Part shown: positions 1 to 13,700 of the stretch, piece by piece | Position numbering within the stretch: the first letter of the stretch is position 1 | How the letters are laid out: each line of letters begins with the position of its first letter | Source: Achatina immaculata | Lineage: Eukaryota; Mollusca; Gastropoda; Stylommatophora; Achatinidae | Reading direction: 5' to 3' | Assembly (NCBI GenBank): GCA_009760885.1 | Contig: CM019699.1 | Coordinates: 44,360,768-44,424,767 of the forward strand | DNA: 64,000 bases | Position numbers and translations under genes: made by a program | Notes under the pieces: generated by a model | Database searches by the model: none | Told to the model about the DNA's origin: nothing | The model's input: only the letters and a program-made list of their open reading frames with translations

Positions 1-189
1 GTGAAAAAAACATTTCAATTTCTTCATTTCCCATTCTTTCTTTTCAGTTCTTAGCTATTTTTTTTGTTTTTTGTTGTATACTAAGAACAAGGTAAAAATT
101 TTATTAGAAAAACAAAATACATTCTTTCTTCTTAAAAATAACACATAATATATGAGACTATAAATCAGATTATGCCTTTGTCATTCTTT

Positions 190-775
190 TAAATGTGACA
201 ATCACCCCATTCCACATTGTGAAATTTACCCCCCTTGGTCTTTTGAGAGAAACACCCCCAGTATACAAAGAGTTAAAAATGTCATCTGGGGTGTACGTAA
301 CCAAAATTTTTGGCAAACACAAAATTCAATCATTAACGACATCAGTGTTAACTCGGGCCGCTTCACCTGAAACAACCTTAAATGTTATGTTGTGCCATTT
401 CTTAAAGTGCTCAAGAAAGCCATTTGAACACTTCCCATCTGGCATATCCATTTCCTTCGCAAAACGCTCTGCAATTTCCGCCAATATAGGACTGCATACA
501 GGCAATTGTGCAGAATGTGACTGTTTGAACCATTTCAGTAGAGCACACTCAATATCCATATAAGAACTCGCATGCCTTCGCTTACAGTTTGACCTAACTA
601 AAGACGAGTGAAAGTCTCGTTTAATTTTGTCTTGGTTTTTAACAAGTTTCAATATAGTTGAAACATCTTTCAAATTTATCCGCTATGTCCTTTCTTGTAA
701 CTTTTTATCAACTTGCTTCAGAATATCCACTTTAGTGCTCTAATCCAGATCAACACGTCTGCATTTAGTAGCCAT
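190..775 (-). pseudogene. Broken pogo/Tigger-type (CENP-B-like) transposase fragment
   Basis: Reading from 775, MATKCRRVDLD is followed by a stop and further stops and a frame change. Then comes a long open part with DIECALLKWFKQS, CSPILAEIAERFAKEM and GFLEHFKKWHNITF, the typical second helix-turn-helix of CENP-B/pogo transposases. After another stop near 325, TPDDIFNSLYTGG recalls the PEDIFNADETG start of the catalytic domain, here degraded. The catalytic DDE part is otherwise missing. It is a dead DNA-transposon copy downstream of, or in a later intron of, the kinase gene. Confidence 0.8.
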
Positions 776-1310
776 TATCTATCACAAGAAGGAGAGAGAA
801 CTTCCCGGCTATACAATTCACAGTACACTATTCAAGACTGACCAACTTAACACCGCCCATGTCTTGATAAAGAAGACAAACAACAACTGAAAGAAGTCAG
901 ATTTCAATCACAAAAGGGCAGCTGTGGTAAGCCTTTCATTCACATCACCTGAGTTTTGAAGTCCCACCTGAGTTCTGATGTCCACATGTTCAAAAGGTTG
1001 ATATGGCACCACATACTTGGTGATCAAATGGCTGGCCCCTTCTTTGATGAATCGTGAAAGTGATAACACTTTGTGGTATGTTTATAGCTTGAACTCGCCC
1101 AGTTTGTGATATATAGTAGTCTTCAACTCCTCCGGGTGCAAAAATACTGTGAATTAACCGATTTGTGCCAGTAAGCAGGGTGATATTAACCGGAGTAAAG
1201 CCCATTAATTACTTATGGGAGTTTGCCGGGGATACAAATTTCCGTGACAATATCTGGGTTGTGACATAAAGTGATGTGATATTAAGTGGGTTTGACTGTA
1301 TCTGCATAAA
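776..1310. other. No gene recognised
   Basis: Unique-looking AT-rich sequence between the pogo fragment and the 48-bp array. Short open frames occur, but none resembles a known protein and none has a matching splice context. It probably belongs to an intron of the kinase gene, since the exons continue to the left. Confidence 0.5.
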
Positions 1311-1600
1311 CATTGTGATTTGTGTTTGTACAAGCACTAGAATTAATGCTTGTATAAACATTGTGATTTGTGTTTGTACAAGCACTAGAATTAATGCTTG
1401 TATAAACATTGTGATTTGTGTTTGTACAAGCACTAGAATTAATGCTTGTATAAACATTGTGATTTGTGTTTGTACAAGCACTAGAATTAATGCTTGTATA
1501 AACATTGTGATTTGTGTTTGTACAAGCACTAGAATTAATGCTTGTATAAACATTGGGACTAACATTTGTATAAACATTGAGACTTGTGTTTGTATAAACA
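1311..1600. repeat. 48-bp minisatellite, about 5 copies
   Basis: Near-perfect 48-bp units with the core TGTGATTTGTGTTTGTACAA and decayed units at the right. Because 48 is a multiple of 3, several frames stay open across it; these are not genes. Confidence 0.95.
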
Positions 1601-1700
1601 CTGCAACTAATATAAACACTAATAGACATATACATGGTGTAACCATGGTCAGGTTAACCTAACACGGTGTGTCAGAAACAATGGTTAAAGCTGAACTGAC

Positions 1701-1776
1701 AGAAAACAAAAGCAGGTCCGCAACTTCTCCATCAGCCTCTAGAATGCAGTCCAGCACAACAGAAATGCTTCTGCAC
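1701..1776 (-). CDS. TBK1: Probable TBK1-like coding exon 14 (residues 567-592)
   Basis: The acceptor CTTGTGTTACAG|GTG joins coding exon 13 as Trp567 and opens a frame reading [20 protein letters not shown] and LLLFS. The VVLDCI segment resembles VLLNCM of the human SDD. I place the donor at TCT|GTCAGT, which is not certain; without it the frame runs to a stop at 1659. Human TBK1 has a further stretch of nearly 200 residues after this point, so the gene should continue beyond base 1. Confidence 0.55.
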
Positions 1777-4700
1777 CTGTAACACAAGTTCATGTCAATG
1801 GTTTTGTCAAAAGCTGTCATCCACAGAAATAAAACACTACAGAAACGAAACAAAAACTGTGAAAGAGAAACGTGAAACCACATGAAGCTACAAACCATTT
1901 TTCCTCTGGACATACGGCTTTGAACTTGTTAGAGTAATCTTTAATATCGTTTAGTTTCTGAACTAACATAGTTCTGTACTTTTCTATCTCAACTATACGT
2001 TCACTGGCCTGCAAGAAAAAGAATGTACACAACATACAGTTAGCATAAACATGTACAATTTATATTTTAGGAAAACAAAAGAAAGCTTCCTGGACAATTT
2101 TTTAAATTTTAAATTTCAAACCTGTCAATTACAAGGTTTCTCCAAATAACTACCACAGCTATAATTATAAACTTTAAAAAAAAAAAGACATGTTCTCAAA
2201 AATACCAGATTAAACATTAGAAATGATTCACTTACTGTATAAATAAGGTTGTAGAATCTACAGCATAACTTGCAAAGTAAAATGACAACAAAACCTAAAA
2301 AAATTACGCAGAAAAATGATAAAATGCTGGTCCAGAGAATGCTAGTTCAGGGAGAACAGCATGTCCAGAGAATACTGGTTAAGGGAGAACAGCATGTCCA
2401 GAGAATGCTGGCTCAGGGAGAATAGCATGTCCAGAGAATGCTGGTTCAGGGAGAACAGCATGTCCAGAGAATGCTGGTTAAGGGAGAACAGCATGTCCAG
2501 AGAATGCTGGTTAAGGGAGAACAGCATGTCCAGAGAATGCTGGTTCAGGAAAAACAGCATATCCAGAGAATGCTGGTTCAGGGAGAACAGCATGTCCAGA
2601 GAATGCTGGTTCAGGGAAAACAGCATATCCAGAGAATGCTGGTTAAGGGAGAACAGCATGTCCAGAGAATGCTGGTTAAGGGAGAACAGCATGTCCAGAG
2701 AATGCTGGTTCAGGAAAAACAGCATATCCAGAGAATGCTGGTTAAGGGAGAACAGCATGTCCAGAGAATGCTGGTTCAGGGAAAACAGCATATCCAGAGA
2801 ATGCTGGTTAAGGGAGAACAGCATGTCCAGAGAATGCTGGTTCAAGGAAAACAGCATGTCCAGAGAATGCTGGTTCAGGGAAAACAGCATATCCAGAGAA
2901 TTCTGCTGACTGAGGAAGAATTACGTGCCAGAACAAAGAAAATGTACTTGCCCATATCATCTGTTTTTCAAAACATATTCTCCCCCCCCCCCTACCCATG
3001 CATTCAGTCCAAGTTATTGGGGATTTGTGTCCAGTCAACACTGAAAAGCTACTGTCTGGCCACAGGAAGAACTTGGAAGATAAAACTAGCCTAAGAAATC
3101 ACTGCTGCAGATAGGAGCCACTTCCTGGGACGTGAGCTTAGAATCTCTCCAAGAAACCTTTGACATGGCCACAAAGCAAGGATGCTAAACAGCTAAACAA
3201 AGTAACAAATTTACAACATTCAAACTCTCTTTTTTTTTTCTTTTCTTTCAGGCACATAAAATATGATAATTTTTTTGTTTTCACAAAAAATTTCATGAAA
3301 AATGTAACTGCTGGCAATGATTTTGTCCAAATTTTCAAGAATAGAAAGATTTCATAATATTATATGTATTAAAATAAAAAAACATAATCAAACGTCGGCA
3401 TTTCCCATTTGCTTCTTTTTTTTTTTTTTTAATCAACACAAATCTAGTGCACAAAAATTCATACATACTTTGTCATGAACTGGTACCACAACAGAGTCCT
3501 GCAGAAAGTTACCCAGCACTGCAGCTTCTCTACACTGACTACCCTTCCTGGCAACTACAAAATCATGCAAGAGTTTGACCATGTCAAAGAAAGTAGTGAT
3601 GTGAAACTTGCACTCCGCCGTCAGTTGCCGCACAGAATCAAAGCTGAACTTCGTAGCCTCCAGCCGACTTTCTACATACAACCTGGAAGAAGATGTACGC
3701 CACATTTCACAAGTCCTCCTAACAGACTACAACCATCTAAGATCTATCCAACGTTTACAAGTTTACACATAATCTTTGCATAACAAACTTGAAGTGAATT
3801 CTAAATGTGAATTCTAAAACTGTAATTTAATAAACTTACTCTGTAATATTTAACACATGACCTAGTTCGGTCCAGGTGTAGCTCAGCTAATAAAGGGCTA
3901 GCTTTTCAAGGCCAAGGGAATAAACTGCTGACTGGCTTCAATGTTCAACATCCAATTTTTCACAAAAAACAACTACCTGACACTTGTGTTAGGGTAAATG
4001 TATCAGAAACTAGAGGGTATATGTGTGAATTTTAAAAAAAAAGTTTAATCGACTGTGCATTTGACATCGGCTGTCAATCATTGTTGTTCTGATACAGATG
4101 AATTTATATGCTAGTACACCTTCAAACTGTGTAAATAAATTCTCCGGCTAATTACCAACCTTAAGAAAAGCAACCCATTAATCATTCTTTCCTGTTGCTG
4201 ACTGACTTTCTCCTGATTTCTCTTAACTAGCTCTCCCCATGATGTGTAACTATGAGCAAGCCGAGCATCCATGTCCATGTTAGTCAGCATAAACTCTGGG
4301 AGAGGTGCTGAAACATAAGACAGGTAAGTCATGTTAGTCGGCATAAACTCTGGGAGAGGTGCTGAAACATAAGACAGGTAAGTCATGTTAGTCGGCATAA
4401 ACTCTGGGATAGGTGCTGAAACATAAGACAGATAAGTCATGTTAGTCAGCATAAACTCTGGGAGAGGTGCTGAAACATAAGACAGGTAAGTCATGTTAGT
4501 CAGCATAAACTCTGGGAGAGGTGCTGAAACATAAGACAGGAAAGTCATGTTAGTCAGCATAAACTCTGGGAGAGGTGCTGAAACATACGACATGTAAGTC
4601 GTGTTAGTCAGCATAAACTCTGGGAGAGGTGCTGAAACATAAGACAGGTAAGTCGTGTTAGTCAGCATAAACTCTGGGAGAGGTGCTGAAACATAAGACA

Positions 4701-7700
4701 GGTAAGTCATGTTAGTCAGCATAAACTCTGGGAGAGGTGCTGAAACATAAGACAGGTAAGTCATGTTAGTCAGCATAAACTCTGGGAGAGGTGCTGAAAC
4801 ATAAGACAGGAAAGTCATGTTAGTCAGCATAAACTCTGGGAGAGGTGCTGAAACATAAGACAGGAAAGTCATGTTAGTCAGCATAAACTCTGGGAGAGGT
4901 GCTGAAACATAAGACAGGAAAGTCATGTTAGTCAGCATAAACTCTGGGAGAGGTGCTGAAACATAAGACAGGAAAGTCATGTTAGTCAGCATAAACTCTG
5001 GGAGAGGTGCTGAAACATACGACATGTAAGTCGTGTTAGTCAGCATAAACTCTGGGAGAGGTGCTGAAACATAAGACAGGTAAGTCATGTTAGTCAGCAT
5101 AAACTCTGGGAGAGGTGCTGAAACATAAGACAGGTAAGTCATGTTAGTCAGCATAAACTCTGGGAGAGGTGCTGAAACATAAGACAGGAAAGTCATGTTA
5201 GTCAGCATAAACTCTGGGAGAGGTGCTGAAACATAAGACAGGAAAGTCATGTTAGTCAGCATAAACTCTGGGAGAGGTGCTGAAACATAAGACAGGAAAG
5301 TCATGTTAGTCAGCATAAACTCTGGGAGAGGTGCTGAAACATAAGACAGGAAAGTCATGTTAGTCAGCATAAACTCTGGGAGAGGTGCTGAAACATAAGA
5401 CAGGCAAGTTGTGTTAGTCAGCATAAACTCTGGGAGAGGTGCTGAAACATAAGACAGGTAAGTCGTGTTAGTCAGCATAAACTCTGGGAGAGGTGCTGAA
5501 ACATAAGACAGGCAAGTTGTGTTAGCATAAACTCTGGGATAGGTGCTGAAACACAAAGACAGGCCAGTAGTGTTTGTCAGATACTGATACGTCTCCTGAG
5601 ATATGAAACAGATCTAAGATGTCTCATAAATAAGGTAGAAAGAGGTGTATGGTGCAGTTTTACAAAGTGAGGGAGGGAGTGAGTAAGGTGAGAAAAAAAA
5701 AGAATAGAAAGTATGAGAATGTATAAATGAAAAACATACAACATCCAATATTTCGAAATATACATTTTCATACCTTCTATTCATTTTTTTCTCACCTTAC
5801 CATACACCACTGTCTACCTTATTTATTTAAACCAATTTTACTGCAGTCGCCATCCCTTTTAAGATGTCTCATATAATGATGCTCTTTGAGATATGATGTC
5901 AAAGAAAACAAAAGCTGAGATATGAGACAACTGTAAGATATGTTTCTCATATAATAATGTTTGCCGAAATATGAGACATGTTTCATATAATGTTTGCTGA
6001 GATATGAGACAGATCTACATGACGTTTCTCATACAATGTTTACAGACTTCTGTCACAAGCAGCGAGGCATATGAAGTACAATGGTTTTTACAGCAAACAT
6101 TACAACATATGTGCCATCCTTCACACAAGGCTGGTTGTCCAGACTTTCAAGTTGATGACCTTGACCCTCCAAACCTTGCTGAGTTTATCTCCTGATGTTG
6201 TCTAGCAACTGTGTCATCATGACTCTTTACCCTTCATTACAGTTTCCAAGCTAATATTATTATTTCACTTATTATGATTTCTAGGTTACTATTATTTCAT
6301 TTTTCTTCACTTTCCTTAGTCTTCTTATTTTGTCTGCAAACATGTTTGCAAAAATTGTCTTCTTATTTTGTCTGCAAAACATGTTTGCAAAAATTGTCTT
6401 CTTATTTTGTCTGCAAAACATGTTTGCAAAAATTGTCTTCTTATTTTGTCTGCAAAACATGTTTGCAAAAATTGTCTTCTTATTTTGTCTGCAAACATGT
6501 TTGCAAAAATTGTCTTCTTATTTTGTCTGCAAAGATAAATCTTCCTCCCCATTACTTCTAGCAGCTGGTCCTAGCAGGGCAGTCTTATAGCACAGAAACT
6601 ATTGCATACATAACCTGACAGAACAAAATATCAAATCATAATGTGTCATTACGTATTGTGTTACATGACTGCACGCTACATGAATTCTGTGTCAATGTGT
6701 GATGTGAGGACAAACCACATGAAATCTGTGTGAAAGTGTTATGTTACCCCCAAGGAACAAGAAATATTACGTGACCATACACAACATATACTGTTCTGTG
6801 TGAAAGTGTTATGTTACCCCCAAGGAACAAGAAATATTACGTGACCATACACAACATATACTGTTCTGTGTGAAAGTGTTATGTTACCCCAAGGAACAAG
6901 AAATATTACGTGACCATACACAACATATACTGTTCTGTGTGAAAGTGTTATGTTACCCCAAGGAACAAGAAATATTACGTGACCATACACAACATATACT
7001 GTTCTGTGTGAAAGTGTTATGTTACCCCAAGGAACAAGAAATATTACGTGACCATACACAACATATACTGTTCTGTGTGAAAGTGTTATGTTACCCCAAG
7101 GAACAAGAAATATTACGTGACCATACACAACATATACTGTTCTGTGTGAAAGTGTTATGTTACCCCAAGGAACAAGAAATATTACGTGACCATACACAAT
7201 ATATACTGTTCTGTGTGTCAGCACATTATTTACATGGCCACAAGCTACATAAACTCAGTATCTGTCGAGTAAAGAATATGTTCAGGAGTCACGTATTTCA
7301 AACTGTTAGGACCGTACTGATACCCCTCTCCCAAATCAATATTACAAATACTAAGATAATCATCATGTGCTGTGCCAACGGGCTTCAGTGATCATACTTA
7401 TCCATTTTATGCGGTTCTTGGTAAGCCTAAATAGATCCAATGCTTTCATTTCCCGATGCGTGTATCACCTTCCAATATCAGACATGGCCGCCCCACTACA
7501 GCACCCCTCATCCTTGTCCATCAATTAACAGAACATGATTTAACCAGGGAAAATGCTGCTCTTGTCTTCTTCTGCATTTCACTGGTTTCTATATGACTTT
7601 TAACTCACTTTTTTTGTTGCTCTACATAGAATAACCCCAGGAATTCTGGGAACAGACTTACGTATCTCCAATTTGACTATCTTATTGACCTCATTCATCT

Positions 7701-10700
7701 CTTTCTGAAACAGATAAATGCTGCCATCCACAAAGTGGGAAGGGTATTCCTGCAGTGGAGTTAGCGGATTTATCAGCTCCTCAAGGGCTCTTCCACCAAC
7801 GATCAAAATCTGGTCTGAGGCAACGATGTCTGTGAGTGACGCTATGACATCCTGAAGACCTGACAGTCTAGACAAAGCACGTCACATAAAAAATCATTTA
7901 CATTCATGACTGCAGCCATCTTAACATGAGACATACACAAACACCAAATATAAACAATATATGGGATATGTGTAAAAGGAAAAAAATCTGAAGAAAGAGG
8001 AAGATAAGCAATGCTGATTTTTACACTAAACACTTGCTTGAAGACATGAACAATAAGTGGGCATACAGTAATGCTCTAATGTTAAAAAATATATATTTCA
8101 AGACAGAAAGCCAGGAAAGTGGAGAAAATCAACAAAGAGAAGGATAGAACATACAGATAAAATCAACAAAGAGAAAGATAGAACATACAGATAAAATGGA
8201 CAAAGAGAAAGATAGAACATACAGATAAAATCAACAAAGAGAAAGATAGAACATACAGATAAAATCAACAAAGAGAAAGATAGAACATACAGATAAAATC
8301 AACAAAGAGAAAGATAGAACATACAGATAAAATCAACAAAGAACGTTGAGAAACAGAACATAAAGATGAAAGCCTCTCTTATCTATTCTTCCCCCCCCCC
8401 CTTTCAGACTTGATCCTATATTAATGGGATCATTTTTTTTGTATTATCACATTTTCCTTTCATATATAAAAAAGCTGTGCACAGATTAATCCATTATGTC
8501 CCATATTACTAGTGGATAACTTCTACTTTTATCAAGGCAGTTTCCCCCAACATGTGTTGTGATGCTGGGCCAATTCTAGGTTAAAGTATTAGCTACTAAA
8601 GCCATAACGAATGTATAAGAAGATAGTGCACTATTAACTGTACTAATATGCCCCTCAGAAGACAGTGCACTATTAACTGTACTAATATGCCCCTCAGAAG
8701 ATAGTGCACTATTAACTGTACTAATATGCCCCTCAGAAGATAGTGCACTATTAACTGTACTAATATGCCCCTTAAAAAAAATGTATGAAAGAATATATGT
8801 TAGCAATCAATTTTTCAATCCAAAACAGAAAACTAATACGTGAAAATAAGTTTTGCTGAACTGAATGCTGCAATAAGAATTTAATCACTTGCAATTGGTT
8901 CAGTAAAACTCAAGAATTCAGTCACTTATGTCATGTTTGAATCAGCATAAATCAAGAATTTAATCACTTATGTCATGTTTGGTTCAGCATGGATCAAGAA
9001 TTTAATCACTTATGTCCGGTACAGCATAAATCAGGAATTTAATCACTTATGTCATGTCTGGATCAGCATAAATCAAGGATTTAATCACTTCAGTTGTGCT
9101 GTCTGGTCCAGCAAGAACCAAGAATCCAATCACTTACATTGTATTTATCACTTACGTTGTATTTATCACTTACGTTGTATTTACCACTTACGTTGCATTC
9201 CGTTCAACAAATATCTTCAGCTCCTCACACCTGTTGTAATGAAAGACAATAACAACCATTTTCTGCCTGATGTTGCGGACCATGCGGAACAGCACCTGAT
9301 GTGTGATCATCTTGCTTGCATCTGGCTCCATCAGCCCCACTAGCAGAGGTATCACCACAGATTTCAAACCACTGGTCCAGAAACAAAAACTTGTTAGAAT
9401 GATAAAAACTGGTTAAGAAACAAAAACTGGTTAAAACAACAAAATCTGGTTAAAATGATAAAAACTGCTTCTGAAACAAAAACTAGCTAGTTAAGACTGG
9501 TTCAAAAACAAAAACTGTCAAAATAAAAAACTTGATTTAGAAACAAAAATTGGTTAAAATGACAGCAACAACAACAAAAACTGGTACAGAAACAAAAAAC
9601 CAGCTATATGCAAAATAAAGTTAGTACAAAAAAAAAAACTGACAACAAAAGAGCAAAAACATGCAGCCAAGAGCAAGAAATGAGTAGGTGTATCGAGACT
9701 GTAGTAACAGTACATGTATTCCGGAACTTTTATTACTACATTGCTCAACTATACTCTGGAAGTATTATTACTATATTGCTCAACTACTCTCCGGACGTAC
9801 TATTACTACATTGCTCAACTACACACTGGAAGTACTATTACTACATTGCTCAACTACACTCTGGAAGTACTATTACTACATTGCTCAACTACACTCTGGA
9901 AGTACTATTACTACATTGCTCAACTACACTCTGGAAGTACTATTACTACATTGCTGAGCTACAGTCTGGAAGCATGTATTATTGCTCATCTATCCTGTTC
10001 TTAACACTCGTCTGAGAAACAACATTTATGTCATCTTCCGAGTTCTTCTTAACATTCATCTAAGAAACAACATGTATGTCATCTTCTGAGTTCTTCTTGA
10101 CATTCATCTGAGAAACAACATTTATGTCATCTTCTGAGTTCTTGACATTCATCTGAGAAACAACATTTATGTCATCTTCTGAGTTCTTGACATTCATCTG
10201 AGAAACAACATTTATGTCATCTTCTGAGTTCTTGACATTCATCTGAGAAACAACATTTATGTCATCTTCTGAGTTCTTCTTGACATTCATCTGAGAAACA
10301 ACATTTATGTCATCTTCTGAGTTCTTCTCGACACGTATAAGGACCACCTTCATTCATCAACTACAGAGATACCAGCAAACCACAATCTTTGGACCAAGAA
10401 CGAGACCCTGCAGACTTCTAAGCCACCTCTGTCGTCTCAAAATATCACACACAAATGAGTGTTTCTGCGGTACAAACCCCCATGCGCAGATCTGGCCCGA
10501 GGGAGAGGAACTGAGAGAAAAGCTGCGGGACTCGCACTCAGGCCTGGAGAAGATGGTGGACTTTGTCAGGGCGACGGGGCTATCGATTTAGCATGACCAA
10601 CCTTTCTCAAATGCTGAAGAAGGAGGATCACCCACTCCATCATGCTGCATCTTTCTTGTTTCTTGATCCAATTTCTACGTGTCTCAGGTTCCTACATTTT

Positions 10701-13700
10701 TTCCTCAAATGATGACAGTGATAATGATTGCCCTGTTTTTCCAGATTTCTTTACACCTACAACAGAAGATGGGGATAACACTTTCACACCAGCTGCAACG
10801 CTAGACTTCTCTGTTTGTTCCACCATCACAAAGTAAAACAGATCCTTGCCATATCTGCTAACCTATTCTCATGGAGCATTGTACAGAAGCTAAGCTTCGT
10901 CTTCATCAGTTAATACAAGTAGTTTCTCTATGTTGGCTCATCTGCTTCCAAAAACATTGGACCCAATGCTCCGTAATTCAACTCTGAAGATTCCCTAATG
11001 TGGCTCTGATTCTCCCTTATTCTGAATCTGATGTTCCCTGATTTGGCTCTGATGCTCCCCTAAGTATAAAACAACTGATGCTCCCCTAATCTGGCTCTGA
11101 TGCTGCCCTAATTTAGCTCTGATGCTCCCCTAATTTGGCTCCGATGCTCCCCCAATTTGGCTCCAATGCTCCCTTAATTTGGCTCCGATGTTCCCTTAAT
11201 TTGGCTCCGATGCTCCCCCAATTTGGCTCCAATGCTCCTCTAGTTTGGCTCTGATGCTCCCCTGCTCCTCCAATTTGGCTCCGATGCTCCCCTAAGTATA
11301 AAACAACTGATGCTCCCTTCATTTGGCTCTGATGCTCCCCTAATCTGGCTCCGATGCTTCCCTAATTTTGCTCAGATGCTCTCCTAATCTGTCTCAGATG
11401 CTCCCCTAATTTGGCTCTGATGCTCCCCTAATCTGGCTCAGATGCTCCCCTAATTTGGCTCCGATGCTCCCCTAATCTGGCTCCGATGCTCCCCTAATCT
11501 GGCTCCGATGTTCCCCTAATCTGGTTCTGATGATCCCCTAATTTTACTCCAATGCTCCCCTAAGCATGAAACAGCAGACTCCTGATTTTCTTCCCTTATC
11601 TTATCAAAGTAAATATCTGATGAACAGACTGCTTGCAACTTTCTGCAGTCTTCTCTCTGCTTGTTCTACTCTTTATTTCTGTGCTTCATGCTCAAAGAAA
11701 TGTTGTCACAGACAGCTTGAGTGGGTGGACATGATGGAGCACAGTAAGGTGAACTGTGAAAGCAAATAAAAACAGAACAGACTCAGACAACTTTCACTGG
11801 TGAGATAGCACAAGATGATAATTTGAACATCAAACTTTATGTCATTATTTGCTGTGTACAGAACCCTTTGACGGGCAGGCTCTGACAAAACAATTGGTTG
11901 TTTCCTCATACCTTGACAGGGAGGATGTCTCAGGCAAGTCCCGCCTCCATATGATGGGTCCGCCTTCAAAATTCTGTACCCCTGATATAACTCCACTTTC
12001 CTTCTGTGTAATAATCTCAAACCTGGGCAATAAAACAACAAGAAATAAGAAACAAACATACTAAACAACAAAATAAGAGAAGAAACAAATAAACTAAATA
12101 GCAGAAGAGAAGGGAAAAAAAAAGAAAAGAAACTAAACAAAAAGAGATGAGGAGGAACAAATAAACTAAACAACAAATTATGAGAAGGAACAAATAAACC
12201 CTAACATCAAGATATGAGAAGAAACATATAAACTAAACAACAACAGATGAGAAGACACCAAGAGATGACACAGACCTGATCTGAGACAGTTCTTACTACT
12301 GAATGAAACCATGGAAAGGTCACATGTGTAAGCTTTATCACATGCATTAAGTGTGACATCTATGTGTGTTCAATTGCTGCAGAGATTGTCTGACTGTGTG
12401 AAACCTGATGGTAAAGGCAGAATGTCAGAACGGTCTGTTTGCTGATAAAGACACACATGACTAAAGATGGATCTGTTTGCTGATAAAGACACACATGACT
12501 AAAGAAGGGTCTGTTTGCTGATAAAGACACACATGACTAAAGAAGGGTCTGTTTGCTGATAAAGACACACATGACTAAAGAAGGGTCTGTTTGCTGATAA
12601 AGACACACATGACTAAAGAAGGGTCTGTTTGCTGATAACTTTACTCATACCCACATAAAGTTCAATCTAACACAAAGTTCTGTCTTCTTTGCTGATGCTC
12701 TGTCCGCTGTGAGCCTATGTTCTATGTTATTTTTCACATCCTGTTTCACTATGCTATTTCTGCAATGGGTTAGTCTGAAGAGCTCATACAGGACAAGGCA
12801 CCATCAAAATTAATTATAAACAAACCGTTTACCATCCTGTCATGTTTTCAGAGAAACAAACTGTCAGACAGAAACGAAAAAATGGACAGCAGATTACAGA
12901 GTGAGAAAAAGCCGAACAGTTTAAAATATGCTTCAGGAAACAGATATGAAACAACAAGAAGTTAAAAGGCTTAAGACACTAGAAGAAGTTAAAAGATTTA
13001 AACAAACTATGAGAAGTTAAAAGATAAATGGAACGGAATGCAAGTTTCCATTTATAAGTCTGGAAAACACAAGCTGACCAACTTCCCTGCAGGAAGTTAT
13101 TTACCAAAACTGTGGAAGTGATTACTAAAATGGGGAAAACCCTTTAAAAGTACCAAGTTTTTGTTTTTTTTTTAAATGAGGATCTGAAGAAATTCATGTT
13201 GGAAGACTCAAAAGCTGACTAATACCGAGTATATCATCTTTCCCCTGACTTTTGGTACATTTAGGCGGCCATACGTTCCTTGGCTTCCAACAAGGAAACC
13301 ATATACGATTTGTGGAATCTTCATGTATTAAAAAACTATCAACAAGCTTGACCCTTGCCTGGAGATAATGAATCTGCCCAAATCAGCCACTGGAAACTGA
13401 GGCTAAATTTAGACTGTGGGAAATGAAAGCCAGCACCAGGGGAAATCATGAAACAGAGAAGCTAAAATACACAAAAAAATGTGTCATATGCTGCAAAACA
13501 CTTCTTCAGCAACCGAAAATGTTACTGAAATTCCTCACTGCTGCCGTCTTGGGCACTTTCAAACCTTGAAGATTATGTGACAACAACCATGTATGTTCAC
13601 TGTCACCTTGCCTATCTCAAATATATGCCTCCTAAAGACTAGCATCCTTCTCACTAGTTTAACACAGTATGATTACAGACTGTAATAAGTCTATATTAAC

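Noticed and set aside
2328..2908. CRISPR-like regular array
   Set aside because: Units are contiguous with no unique spacers, in a eukaryotic intron. The same holds for the other arrays.
3866..3955. tRNA gene
   Set aside because: An A-box-like part is present, but no proper T-arm/B-box or acceptor stem could be paired; a SINE relic is more likely.
4111..5556. 481-codon minus-strand open frame read as a repetitive protein gene
   Set aside because: The frame is open because the 54-bp unit is a multiple of three. Only the last ~50 codons match the kinase; the repeat part needs RNA evidence.
6020..6200. Possible extra scaffold-domain exon between coding exons 10 and 11
   Set aside because: A minus-strand stretch weakly resembles the SDD, but it lacks a good acceptor, ends at a stop, and exons 10 and 11 join in phase without it.
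10307..10591. 94-codon plus-strand open frame in GC-richer DNA
   Set aside because: No family match, no splice partners, and antisense to the kinase intron.
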